64,000 nucleotides of DNA from CAG-791 sp045130475 (GTDB lineage: Bacteria; Bacillota; Clostridia; Lachnospirales; Lachnospiraceae), in contig JBGUPU010000012.1 in NCBI GenBank assembly GCA_045130475.1, positions 1 to 64,000 of the forward strand. The letters run 5' to 3'. Positions within the stretch are counted from its first letter, which is position 1; each line of letters opens with the position of its first letter. A program made the translations under genes and the position numbers. A model generated the notes under the pieces. It was not told where the DNA came from, did no database searches, and worked only from the letters and a program-made list of their open reading frames with translations. Below are positions 34,020 through 42,129 of the stretch, piece after piece.

Positions 34020-34185
34020 TCGGTTACCTCATATGGATGAAGCCGCAGACTGCGGCGGTCTTTCTGTTTTTGCTGCAGAAAACCGGGCATGCAGAAATCG
34101 GTATTGCCTGCGGCCGCCTGTTTTTGCATTTTCCCTATTTTAATAGCTATCAGGTTCCTGCGCAAGAGAGAAGTTGTACATGATT

Positions 34186-34218
34186 ACAGCCATACCGGCC
34201 GCGGACCGGTATGGCTGT
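34186..34218. terminator. strong hairpin downstream of argG
   Basis: ACAGCCATACCGG (34186-34198) pairs perfectly with CCGGTATGGCTGT (34206-34218). It may end argG transcripts, although the minus side lacks a T-run. The 275-bp spacer 34020-34294 has nothing else recognisable. Confidence 0.55.
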
Positions 34219-34294
34219 CTGTCACTTTGTTCTTTATGTGATTCTTTATGTGCGCCGGGAAGCGCATTCCGTATTTTGATTTTATTAAGAGGAC

Positions 34295-35527
34295 TTATTT
34301 GTCCAGAAGACCTGCCTGCTGCATCTTCATGGCGCGGACCTTGGTGGAAAGTCCGAACAGGGTGATGAAGCCGCCTGCGTCGTGGTGGTCATAGAGATCG
34401 CCGGTAGTGAAGGAGGCAAGGCTCTCGCTGTACAGGGAGTAGGGAGAGGTCGTTCCGGCCTTGATGATGTTGCCCTTGTAGAGGCCGAGTTTCACTTCAC
34501 CGGTGACATACTTCTGGGTGGACTCGATGAAAGCCTGCTCCGCCTCGCGAAGAGGAGAGAACCATTTGCCTTCATAGACCAGGCTTGCGAACTTATGGCC
34601 GATCTCGTCCTTGAGCTCATAGGTCTCGCGGTCGAGGATGAGCTCTTCGAGCTGCTGGTGTGCTTCCATGAGAATGGTTCCGCCGGGTGTCTCATAGACG
34701 CCGCGGGACTTCATGCCGACGACACGGTTCTCGACGATGTCGATGATGCCGATGCCGTTCTCGCCGCCCAGTTTGTTGAGCTTGCGGATAATATTCGCAA
34801 CGGACATGGCCTCGCCGTTCAGAGTCTTGGGAACGCCCGCCTCGAAGGTCAGGGTGATGTAGGTGATCTCATCGGGAGCCTTCATGGGAGTCTGGCTCAG
34901 AACCAGGAGGTGGTCATAGTTGGGAGCAAGAGAAGGATCTTCGAGCTCGAGGCCTTCATGGCTGATGTGCCAGAGGTTGCGGTCACGGCTGTAACTGCTG
35001 TCTGCGGAGAAGGGAAGATCGATGCCGTGTGCCTGGCAGTATGCGATCTCGGACTCACGGGAATCCATATTCCACTTGGGGCTTCTCCATGCCGCGATGA
35101 TATTGAGATCGGGAGCCAGGGCCTTGATGCCCAGCTCAAAACGGATCTGGTCGTTGCCCTTGCCGGTCGCGCCGTGGCAGATCGTGGTCGCGCCTTCCTT
35201 GCGGGCGATCTCAACCAGCTTCTTGGCGATCAGAGGACGGGCCATGGAAGTGCCCAGGAGATATTTATTTTCATACACAGCATGAGCCTGAACGCAGGGA
35301 ACGATGTATTCATCGGCAAACTCTTCGGTCACATCGATGATGTAGAGCTTCTCGGCGCCGCAGTATTTGGCGCGCTCATCGAGGTGGTCCAGCTCTTCTT
35401 CCTGTCCGCAGTCGATGCAGACGCAGATGACGTCAAATCCGTAGTTCTCTTTCAGCCAGGGAATGATCGCCGTTGTGTCCAGACCGCCGCTGTATGCCAG
35501 AATAACTTTTTCGTTTGCAGTGCCCAT
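34295..35527 (-). CDS. argG: Argininosuccinate synthase
   Basis: 410 residues; joins citrulline and aspartate using ATP, the penultimate step of arginine synthesis. The PP-loop VILAYSGGLDTTAII is at the N-terminus, followed by GATGKGNDQIRFE and DSSYSRDRNLWH. AGGAGGTTTTTATC precedes the ATG. It is read away from the argJBD cluster, with ARG-box-like sequences between them, and its own promoter is at 35668-35696. Confidence 0.97.
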   Translation of the reverse strand: MGTANEKVILAYSGGLDTTAIIPWLKENYGFDVICVCIDCGQEEELDHLDERAKYCGAEKLYIIDVTEEFADEYIVPCVQAHAVYENKYLLGTSMARPLIAKKLVEIARKEGATTICHGATGKGNDQIRFELGIKALAPDLNIIAAWRSPKWNMDSRESEIAYCQAHGIDLPFSADSSYSRDRNLWHISHEGLELEDPSLAPNYDHLLVLSQTPMKAPDEITYITLTFEAGVPKTLNGEAMSVANIIRKLNKLGGENGIGIIDIVENRVVGMKSRGVYETPGGTILMEAHQQLEELILDRETYELKDEIGHKFASLVYEGKWFSPLREAEQAFIESTQKYVTGEVKLGLYKGNIIKAGTTSPYSLYSESLASFTTGDLYDHHDAGGFITLFGLSTKVRAMKMQQAGLLDK

Positions 35528-35667
35528 GATAAAAACCTCCTGTTTTCCTCTTATACTCTATACAGTCATGTCAGGCAGATCCCAAAGGAAGCGGATCACG
35601 GCCCTGACCGTACTTGTCTGATCAATGCGGGACTTCATTTATATGGTTGTCCGCGGGAACGATTATC

Positions 35668-35696
35668 ACTATACAACATTGACAACCCTATTGCAA
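35668..35696 (-). promoter_or_regulatory. argG promoter
   Basis: On the minus strand, -35 TTGCAA (35691-35696), 17-bp spacer, -10 TATAGT (35668-35673). The leader to argG is about 135 nt. Confidence 0.65.
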
Positions 35697-35705
35697 GCCC
35701 CAAAA

Positions 35706-35765
35706 TATGAATAATTATAATAAAATGTGCATATTAATTGCATAAAATAAAAAATATGCATATTT
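35706..35765. promoter_or_regulatory. ARG-box-like AT-rich operator region
   Basis: TATGAATAATTATAATAA (35706-35723) matches the ArgR consensus TNTGNATWWWWATNCANA at 16 of 18 positions by my alignment. Two further TGCAT-type words, TGCATATTAATTGCA and ATATGCATAT, follow to 35765. The block lies directly upstream of the argG -35, fitting arginine repression by ArgR/AhrC. No argR gene is in the window. Confidence 0.5.
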
Positions 35766-35767
35766 AC

Positions 35768-35796
35768 TGGACATATATACATGAAAGGTGTATATT
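35768..35796 (+). promoter_or_regulatory. promoter of the candidate small RNA
   Basis: TGGACA (35768-35773), 17-bp spacer, TATATT (35791-35796) on the plus strand, read away from argG. Confidence 0.4.
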
Positions 35797-35802
35797 ATCT
35801 TA

Positions 35803-35878
35803 CAGTGTATTCCGCGGCAGGGGCGGGCGCAAAGCTCCGCCTGCCGGGCAGCTGCCCTGCTGCCGGTGTATTTTTTTA
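35803..35878 (+). ncRNA. candidate small RNA or leader ending in an intrinsic terminator
   Basis: Downstream of the TGGACA/TATATT promoter lie two GC-rich hairpins. The first pairs GGCGG (35822-35826) with CCGCC (35837-35841), extendable outward. The second pairs CCGGGCAGC (35844-35852) with GCTGCCGG (35859-35866) and is followed by TGTATTTTTTT. No ORF is enclosed. The predicted transcript is about 75 nt. The downstream GNAT gene has its own promoter, so this looks like a stand-alone RNA or a premature-termination leader. Confidence 0.4.
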
Positions 35879-35910
35879 CAGTTATTCCGATTCAGAGGCG
35901 ATTCTCTTTC

Positions 35911-35938
35911 TTGCATGTGGAAAAGTTTGTATTATAAT
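35911..35938 (+). promoter_or_regulatory. promoter of the GNAT gene
   Basis: -35 TTGCAT (35911-35916), 16-bp spacer, perfect -10 TATAAT (35933-35938), about 50 bp before the ATG. Confidence 0.65.
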
Positions 35939-35988
35939 GGAATAACATGCGTAAAAATCATTGACAATGTTTTTAGAATGAGAGAGTT

Positions 35989-36471
35989 ATGACAGAGAAA
36001 ACCATTCCCTCACAGATCCGGATACGTGCCATGGTCATCGAGGATTATGAGCAGGTGCGGAGACTGTGGATGACAATTCATGGTTTCGGGATCAGGAGTA
36101 TAGACGATACAAGGGAAGAAATTGAGCGTTTTTTAAAGAGAAATCCCACGACAAGCGTCGTCGCTGTCTGCGGCGAGAAGGTCATCGGTGCCATCCTGTG
36201 CGGAAGCGACGGAAGGCAGGGGTGCCTCTATCATGTATGTGTAGCCCGTAAATTCCGCAGACAGGGGATCGGACGGCAGATGGTAGGCTACTGCATGAAT
36301 GCTCTTCGCAGAGAGAGGATCAACCGGGTCACGCTGATCGCCTTTACCAAAAACGATGTCGGCAATGCCTTCTGGAGACAGATCGGCTGGACCTGCAGAC
36401 AGGACTGCAATTATTATCAGTTTATCCTGAATGAGGAGAATATCATAAAATTCGTGGAATACCAGGAGTAA
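35989..36471 (+). CDS. GNAT family N-acetyltransferase
   Basis: 160 residues; transfers an acetyl group from acetyl-CoA to an amine. The acetyl-CoA motif is VARKFRRQGIGRQMVGYCMNAL near residues 83-104, preceded by the beta-strand GCLYHVCV and followed by VGNAFWRQIGWTCRQDCNYYQF. GAGAGAG precedes the ATG. It sits 72 bp before argJ, so a role in arginine metabolism is possible but unproven; it does not look like a classical ArgA. Confidence 0.88.
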   Translation: MTEKTIPSQIRIRAMVIEDYEQVRRLWMTIHGFGIRSIDDTREEIERFLKRNPTTSVVAVCGEKVIGAILCGSDGRQGCLYHVCVARKFRRQGIGRQMVGYCMNALRRERINRVTLIAFTKNDVGNAFWRQIGWTCRQDCNYYQFILNEENIIKFVEYQE

Positions 36472-36500
36472 ACGCTCCCGCATTAATACATTCATTAAAA

Positions 36501-36525
36501 AATGCATTAATAAATGCATTAATAA
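36501..36525 (+). promoter_or_regulatory. palindromic AT-rich repeats before argJ
   Basis: ATGCATTAATAAATGCAT (36502-36519) is an 18-bp dyad made of overlapping copies of AATGCATTAATA. It lies 25 bp upstream of the argJ start. It resembles an ARG box with two extra central bases. Confidence 0.35.
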
Positions 36526-36543
36526 ATAAAGAAGAGGTACAGT

Positions 36544-37785
36544 ATGGGAACTGTGAAAGTGACAAGGATTGAGGGCGGCGTCACTGCCGCAAAAGGTTTT
36601 TCGGCTGCTTCAACAGCAGCGAGGATCAAATATGAGGGCAGGACGGATATGGCGATGATCTACAGCGCTTCTCCCTGTACCTGTGCCGGAACATTTACCA
36701 GAAATGTCGTCAAGGCGGCGCCGGTCATCTGGGACAGGGATCTGGTACGCAGCGGCAAGCCCATGCACGCAGTGGTCGTCAATTCCGGTATTGCCAATGC
36801 CTGTACAGGACAGGAGGGACTGGACTACTGCCGCCGGACCGCAGAGGCGGCGGCTTCCTGTCTGAATATTCCCGCGGATTCCGTTCTCGTGGGTTCCACC
36901 GGTGTCATCGGATTCCAGCTCCCCATCGACCGCATTGAGGCCGGCGTGGCGGAACTTTCGCAGAAGCTCGGTGATGACGCGGAACACGGCACGGATGCCT
37001 CAAAGGCCATCATGACTACGGATACACACAAAAAGGAGTGTGCCTGCACCTTTGAGATCGATGGAAAGACGGTGACTGTCGGCGGTATGTCCAAGGGTTC
37101 CGGCATGATCCATCCCAATATGTGCACCATGCTGGGCTATGTGACAACAGATGCCGCAGTGGACGCATCAGTTCTGCAGACAGCCGTAAGCGCCATCGTG
37201 GACGAGACCTTCAACATGATCTCTGTTGACGGGGACACATCGACCAACGATACCCTGCTCGTACTGGCAAACGGCGAGGCCGAAAATGCTGTGATCAGCA
37301 GGGCGGAAGGCCCGGCCTATGAGGCGCTCTATGAAGCTCTGTATACAATCTGCAGGGATCTGGCCATGCAGATGGCGGGCGACGGAGAGGGCGCGACCAA
37401 GCTCATCGAAGTAAATGTACAGGGAATGGACACTGTCGCCAATGCCCGCACTCTGGCAAAATCCGTGATCTGCTCCAGCCTTACCAAGGCAGCAGTCTAC
37501 GGAAGCGACGCCAACTGGGGCCGTATCCTCTGCGCCTTGGGCTATGCCGGCGTCGATTTTGACCCCAATGACCTCCAGCTCTACTTCGTGGACGGCAGCA
37601 GGACCATGCTGATCTTCACAGAGGGGGCGGCGGCCGATTACAGCGAGGAGGAGGCCACAGAGCTTCTGAAGAAGGAAAAAGTCACTATTCTCGCGCAGTT
37701 CCACATGGGACAGGCATCCGCCACTGCATGGGGATGCGACCTGACCTATGATTATGTCAAGATCAATGCGGATTACCGCAGCTGA
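36544..37785 (+). CDS. argJ: Bifunctional ornithine acetyltransferase / N-acetylglutamate synthase
   Basis: 413 residues. Recycles the acetyl group from N-acetylornithine to glutamate and can also make N-acetylglutamate from acetyl-CoA. The self-cleavage region is KGSGMIHPNMCTMLGY. The catalytic Thr, about residue 195, is retained although the usual ATML is CTML here. Further family blocks are NSGIANACTG, VGSTGVIG, DGDTSTNDT, GDGEGATKLIEV and SDANWGRI. AAGAAGAGGTACAGT precedes the ATG. First gene of argJBD; a striking 29-bp inverted repeat separates it from argB. Confidence 0.96.
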   Translation: MGTVKVTRIEGGVTAAKGFSAASTAARIKYEGRTDMAMIYSASPCTCAGTFTRNVVKAAPVIWDRDLVRSGKPMHAVVVNSGIANACTGQEGLDYCRRTAEAAASCLNIPADSVLVGSTGVIGFQLPIDRIEAGVAELSQKLGDDAEHGTDASKAIMTTDTHKKECACTFEIDGKTVTVGGMSKGSGMIHPNMCTMLGYVTTDAAVDASVLQTAVSAIVDETFNMISVDGDTSTNDTLLVLANGEAENAVISRAEGPAYEALYEALYTICRDLAMQMAGDGEGATKLIEVNVQGMDTVANARTLAKSVICSSLTKAAVYGSDANWGRILCALGYAGVDFDPNDLQLYFVDGSRTMLIFTEGAAADYSEEEATELLKKEKVTILAQFHMGQASATAWGCDLTYDYVKINADYRS

Positions 37786-37800
37786 TCAGGAGGAGACAGG

Positions 37801-37873
37801 AGGAGACAGGGGACGGTTCTGTGTCTCCTGTTTCCCCGGAGAAAAGGAGACACAGAACCGTCCCCTGTCTCCT
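37801..37873. repeat. perfect 29-bp inverted repeat (REP/MITE-like) between argJ and argB
   Basis: Arm 37801-37829 (beginning AGGAGACAGGGGACGGTTCT) is exactly complementary to 37845-37873, with a 15-base loop. Upstream, AGGAGGAGACAGG is partly duplicated (37788-37810). The GGGGACGGTTCT core resembles palindromic elements that I recall in intergenic regions of many Firmicutes. It would fold into a very stable hairpin in the argJBD mRNA. Confidence 0.9.
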
Positions 37874-37928
37874 GGAAGCGCGGAATCAATATAGATGTGT
37901 CAACAGTTGATCAGGAAGGAAAAAATAT

Positions 37929-38837
37929 ATGGAACCTTATCTGAATAAAGAACAGACAGAAGCGCAGCAGAAGGCACAGGTGCTGATCGAGGCGCTGCCT
38001 TATATTCAGAAATTCAACCGCAAGATCATCGTCGTCAAGTACGGCGGCAGTGCCATGAGCGATGAAGAGCTGCAGCGCAGCGTGATCCAGGACGTGACCC
38101 TGCTCAAGCTCGTCGGTTTCAAGCCTATCATCGTACACGGCGGCGGCAAGGCCATCAGCAGCTGGGTCAAAAAGAGCGGCAAGGAAGCGAAGTTTATCAA
38201 TGGTCTTCGCGTGACGGACGCAGAGACCTGCGAGATCGCCGAGATGGTCCTCGGAAGTGTATCCAAGAAACTTGTCTCCATGGTCGCGGAGCTTGGGATT
38301 CGGGCAGTCGGCATCAGCGGCAAAGACGGAAACCTTCTTCATGTAAAGAAGAAATACGCTGACGGACAGGATATCGGCTTTGTCGGTGAAGTCACCGACG
38401 TCGATCCCAAGGTTCTCTTTGATTTGCTTGAGAAGGATTACCTGCCGATCGTTGCACCCCTGGGCATGGATGACGATTTCAACACCTACAATATCAACGC
38501 CGATGAGGCGGCGAGCGCCATTGCCCGTGCCGTGTGCGCGGACAAACTCGTTTACCTGACTGATATCACAGGTGTTCTGAGAAGCCTGGATGAACCCGAT
38601 TCCCTGATCAGCCGCATCAATATTGCCGAGTCGGAGGAGCTGGTCAAGGCAGGTATTGTGGGCGGCGGCATGCTTCCCAAGCTGGCCAACTGCACCGACG
38701 CCGTGCGCGGCGGCGTGCACCGCGTCCATATCCTGGACGGCCGTATTCCCCACTGTCTGCTGCTCGAGATCTTTACCGACAAGGGCGTAGGTACCGTGTT
38801 CTACAAAGGCGATTACAATGCTGAGCGCGGCTATTAA
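37929..38837 (+). CDS. argB: Acetylglutamate kinase
   Basis: 302 residues; phosphorylates N-acetylglutamate, usually the arginine-feedback step. KIIVVKYGGSAM and IIVHGGGKAIS form the phosphate-binding region near residues 36-70. KFINGLRVTDAET and YNINADEAASAIARAV follow, and GVHRVHILDGR is near the C-terminus. AGGAAGGAAAAAATAT precedes the ATG. Downstream of argJ across the inverted repeat, 92 bp before argD. Confidence 0.96.
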   Translation: MEPYLNKEQTEAQQKAQVLIEALPYIQKFNRKIIVVKYGGSAMSDEELQRSVIQDVTLLKLVGFKPIIVHGGGKAISSWVKKSGKEAKFINGLRVTDAETCEIAEMVLGSVSKKLVSMVAELGIRAVGISGKDGNLLHVKKKYADGQDIGFVGEVTDVDPKVLFDLLEKDYLPIVAPLGMDDDFNTYNINADEAASAIARAVCADKLVYLTDITGVLRSLDEPDSLISRINIAESEELVKAGIVGGGMLPKLANCTDAVRGGVHRVHILDGRIPHCLLLEIFTDKGVGTVFYKGDYNAERGY

Positions 38838-38929
38838 ACTGTGTCCGGACTGAAACCACAACATTTTGAAAAACGTCAACTGTTCAGGGCGCTGCCGCTC
38901 CGGACAGTTACAGAAAATGAGGATATACC

Positions 38930-40144
38930 ATGTCAGACAATAAAATGCAGGTAATGATCGAGCAGGCGGAAAAAGACCTGCTCCACACCTATAACCGCTA
39001 CCAGGTGGTCCTGGATCACGGCGAGGGAATGTATCTCTTTGATGTAAACGGCAAAAAGTATCTGGACTTTATGTCCGGCATCGCCGTTTTTGCCTTGGGC
39101 TACGGCAACCAGGCCTATAATGACGCCCTCAAGGCGCAGATCGACAAGATCCTGCATACTTCCAACTATTTTTATAATGAGCCTGCCATCACCGCAGCGG
39201 CAAGAATGAAGAAGGCGTCCGGTATGGACCGCATCTTCTTTACCAACAGCGGCGCGGAGGCCATTGAGGGTGCCCTTAAGTCTGCAATGAAGCATGCATT
39301 CCTGAAAGACGGGAAGAGAAGCCATCAGATCATCGCCATGGAGAATTCCTTCCACGGCCGCACCTACGGCGCCCTGTCTGTCACAGGAAATCCCCATTAC
39401 CGCGAGGCCTTCGGTCAGATGCCCTGTGACGTGCAGTTTGCGCAGCTCAACGACCTCGACAGTGTAAAAGCCCTGGTCAATGACGAGACCTGCGCAGTCA
39501 TCGTCGAACCTGTTCAGGGTGAAGGAGGCCTGAAGCCCGCGACCGAAGAATTCCTCAAGGGTCTTCGGAAACTCTGCAATGAATTAGATATTCTTCTCAT
39601 CTTCGATGAGATCCAGTGCGGCATGGGCCGCACAGGTTCCATGTTCGCATGGCATCGCTATGGTGTCCGCCCCGATATCATGACCTGCGCCAAGGCCCTG
39701 GGCTGCGGTGTTCCGGTCGGCGCTTTCCTGATGACAGAGGAAATCGGGCAGAGTTCCCTCGTGGCCGGCGACCACGGAACTACCTACGGCGGCAACCCCT
39801 TTGCCTGCGCGGCGATCAACGCGGTCCTCGACCAGTATGAGGCCCTTGATCTGGTCCACCATGTAAATGAGACCGCACCTTATCTGACGCAGACCCTGGA
39901 CAGCCTGATGGAGGAATTCGAGTGCATCACAGAGCACCGCGGTGTCGGATTTATGCAGGGCCTGGTTTTTGACTGCCCTGTCGGACCGATCATCAATGAC
40001 GCCATGGATCACGGCCTGATCATGATCAACGCCGGTTCCAACATCCTTCGTTTTGTCCCCGCCCTGATCACAGAGCGGAAACACATCGACGAGATGGCGC
40101 AGATCCTGCGCGGCGCGATCAGGAGAAATGCCCTCAAGGGATGA
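38930..40144 (+). CDS. argD: Acetylornithine aminotransferase
   Basis: 404 residues, PLP-dependent class III transaminase converting N-acetylglutamate semialdehyde to N-acetylornithine. FTNSGAEAIEGALKSAMKHA, FHGRTYGALSVTGN, IVEPVQGEGGL, LLIFDEIQCGMGRTG, and the PLP-lysine region PDIMTCAKALGCGVPVGA are all present. Last gene of argJBD; terminator follows at 40183. Confidence 0.96.
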   Translation: MSDNKMQVMIEQAEKDLLHTYNRYQVVLDHGEGMYLFDVNGKKYLDFMSGIAVFALGYGNQAYNDALKAQIDKILHTSNYFYNEPAITAAARMKKASGMDRIFFTNSGAEAIEGALKSAMKHAFLKDGKRSHQIIAMENSFHGRTYGALSVTGNPHYREAFGQMPCDVQFAQLNDLDSVKALVNDETCAVIVEPVQGEGGLKPATEEFLKGLRKLCNELDILLIFDEIQCGMGRTGSMFAWHRYGVRPDIMTCAKALGCGVPVGAFLMTEEIGQSSLVAGDHGTTYGGNPFACAAINAVLDQYEALDLVHHVNETAPYLTQTLDSLMEEFECITEHRGVGFMQGLVFDCPVGPIINDAMDHGLIMINAGSNILRFVPALITERKHIDEMAQILRGAIRRNALKG

Positions 40145-40182
40145 GCGGCAGTAAGCAAGATCGAGAATATAACAGAGTATAA

Positions 40183-40224
40183 CAGAGCCTGCAGCATTGA
40201 CACTTTGCTGCAGGCTCTGTTTAT
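40183..40224. terminator. terminator between argD and the AGCS symporter gene
   Basis: CAGAGCCTGCAGC (40183-40195) pairs with GCTGCAGGCTCTG (40207-40219), then TTTATG; on the other strand TTATA follows. It is probably bidirectional. A direct repeat CCGGAGGTTTATC (at 40227 and 40251) follows, running into the symporter stop. Confidence 0.75.
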
Positions 40225-40258
40225 GCCGGAGGTTTATCCTGACTTTATGTCCGGAGGT

Positions 40259-41650
40259 TTATCTCGATTTCATATGCGCCCCATTCAGGACCATTCCGGT
40301 CAGGGCGAGGAGAGCGATGGTATTGGGGATGACCATCAGCTGGTTGAACATATCCGAGAGTTCCCAGACCAGGTCGTTGGAGGCAAGAGTTCCGAGGAAG
40401 ATGAAGACCAGGGAGATGATCTGGTAAACGGTCACGGATTTGTGGCCGAAAAGGTAGATCGCGTTAATACGGCCGAACATGTTCCAGCTCAGTACAGTGG
40501 AAAAGGCAAAGAAGAGCAGGCAGACCGCGACAAAGATGCTGCCGAAAGCAGTTCCGAATGCTGATCCGAAAGCTGTCTGTGCCAGATTTGTCCTGGCGAT
40601 GGTCTCGCCGGCCGCATTGATCTCGGTTCCCGTAAATCCATTCTCAAGAATGCCTCCGGGGGTGTACAGGGTGGAAATAATGACGAGGGCATTGAGGGAG
40701 AGGACAACAAAAGTGTCAATGAAAACACCGATAATGGCGACAACGCCCTGGTCGTGGGGAGTCTTGACATTGGCCTGCGCGTGCGCGTGGGGCGTGGAGC
40801 CCATGCCTGCCTCGTTGGAGAAGAGACCGCGTTTTGCGCCCTGGGAGACGGCGGTCTTGAGCGCCATACCGAAGCCCCCGCCTATGATTGCCTGGGGCCG
40901 AAAGGCGTAAGTGAAGATCATACCAAAAGTTGCGGGTATATAGCGGATGCGCATAATGAGGACGATCAGGCCGCCTGCCAGAAAGACCGCCGCCATGACT
41001 GGGACGATTTTTTCTGTGACATAGGCCAGGCGTCCCATACCGCCGATGAAGATGACGGCACAGGCCAGGACCAGAATGATTCCGATGACCCAGGAAGGAA
41101 TGCCAAATGCCGTGTGCATTGTGGAGCCTATGGAGTTGGACTGCACCATGCATCCGAAGAAGCCAAGTGCCAGAATGATCGCCACCGCAAAGAAGTCAGC
41201 CAGGAATTTGCCGAAGGTTCCTCTGAAGGCAGTCCTGATGTAGTAGACCGGTCCGCCCTGGATATGATTTTTTCCGGTATGGACCCGGGTCTCCTGTGCC
41301 AGAACGGCTTCCGCGTAGATGGTCGCCATACCGAAGAAGGCGATGACCCACATCCAGAAGATGGCGCCGGGGCCGCCGGTCAGGATCGCGCCGGAAGCGC
41401 CGACGATATTGCCGGTGCCGACCTGGGCTGCAATGGCTGTCGCCAGGGCCTGAAAAGAACTCATGCCTTTTTCATGTTTTTTGCCGTTCAGAGAAAGATT
41501 CCCGAAGACCTTGCGCATACCTTCGCCGAAGCACCGAACCTGGACAAAACGGGTCCTGATCGTATACCAGACTCCGACCAGCAGCAACAGGATGACCAGT
41601 ACATAGTCCGACAGATAGGAATTGATTGTCTGTACGATAATCAGCAGCAT
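40259..41650 (-). CDS. Alanine/glycine:cation symporter (AGCS family, AlsT-like)
   Basis: 463 residues with about ten membrane helices; Na+ or H+-coupled uptake of alanine/glycine. Family blocks are SSFQALATAIAAQVGTGNIVGASGAI, PGAIFWMWVIAFFGMATIYAE, QGGPVYYI and AKRGLFSNEAGMGSTPHAHAQA. The start chosen is MLLIIVQTINSYLSDY at 41648-41650, with GGGAGA upstream. A longer open frame to 41944 runs through a glycine riboswitch and terminator, so it cannot be coding. Control by that riboswitch points to glycine as substrate. Confidence 0.95.
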   Translation of the reverse strand: MLLIIVQTINSYLSDYVLVILLLLVGVWYTIRTRFVQVRCFGEGMRKVFGNLSLNGKKHEKGMSSFQALATAIAAQVGTGNIVGASGAILTGGPGAIFWMWVIAFFGMATIYAEAVLAQETRVHTGKNHIQGGPVYYIRTAFRGTFGKFLADFFAVAIILALGFFGCMVQSNSIGSTMHTAFGIPSWVIGIILVLACAVIFIGGMGRLAYVTEKIVPVMAAVFLAGGLIVLIMRIRYIPATFGMIFTYAFRPQAIIGGGFGMALKTAVSQGAKRGLFSNEAGMGSTPHAHAQANVKTPHDQGVVAIIGVFIDTFVVLSLNALVIISTLYTPGGILENGFTGTEINAAGETIARTNLAQTAFGSAFGTAFGSIFVAVCLLFFAFSTVLSWNMFGRINAIYLFGHKSVTVYQIISLVFIFLGTLASNDLVWELSDMFNQLMVIPNTIALLALTGMVLNGAHMKSR

Positions 41651-41684
41651 TTGAAAAAAATCTCCCGCGATGTGTTGGAATACT

Positions 41685-41720
41685 GAAAATAAAGAAAGAC
41701 CGCCTTTTCTCCGGCGGTCT
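41685..41720 (-). terminator. riboswitch expression-platform terminator
   Basis: On the minus strand, GACCGCC (41713-41719) pairs with GGCGGTC (41697-41703) and is followed by TTTCTTTATTTT. It lies between the glycine aptamer and the symporter start. Confidence 0.85.
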
Positions 41721-41753
41721 CTTCTGCATGGTAAACAAGGGATCATAAAATGA

Positions 41754-41839
41754 CTCTGTCCTTTGACCTGAGAGTTTCGGCGGCGTATAGTCCGCCTTGC
41801 ACCTTCGGTACTCAAACAAAAAAATGAGATTCTCCAGAG
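41754..41839 (-). ncRNA. Glycine riboswitch aptamer (single)
   Basis: The minus strand shows CTCTGGAGAATCTC, then ACCGAAGGTGCAAGGCGG, and GCCGAAACTCTCAGGTCAAAGGACAGAG, the hallmark glycine aptamer sequences. I find only one complete aptamer core; a second one upstream is not obvious. With the terminator at 41685-41720 it can switch the AGCS symporter gene. Confidence 0.92.
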
Positions 41840-41915
41840 TAACATCCGCAACCGGTCTGCGCTTGAGCATTCCGGGTGTTTCGACTGTACTGTATTACAA
41901 AATTTAACAAAAAGA

Positions 41916-41944
41916 ACCCTAACATGAATTGAACTTTTCGTCAA
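41916..41944 (-). promoter_or_regulatory. promoter upstream of the glycine riboswitch
   Basis: On the minus strand, -35 TTGACG (41939-41944), 17-bp spacer, -10 TAGGGT (41916-41921). The -10 is weak. Confidence 0.45.
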
Positions 41945-42129
41945 GCAGCGGGTGCATCCAACACACCTTTGGTGTGCCGGAGCACTTATTCTTCATCGCG
42001 GAAGAATAAACAGGGCAGTTGACCTTACTTAAGAGATTGTTTATGATAATTAAATGTGCTCTTCAAACAAATGACTGCAGTGTAAGGCATAAGGGAAGCG
42101 TCAAGGCGGCACAGCAGGAGGTAGGAATC

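Noticed and set aside
41651..41944. N-terminal extension of the AGCS symporter
   Set aside because: It would translate the glycine aptamer and its terminator; family similarity begins at MLLIIVQTIN.
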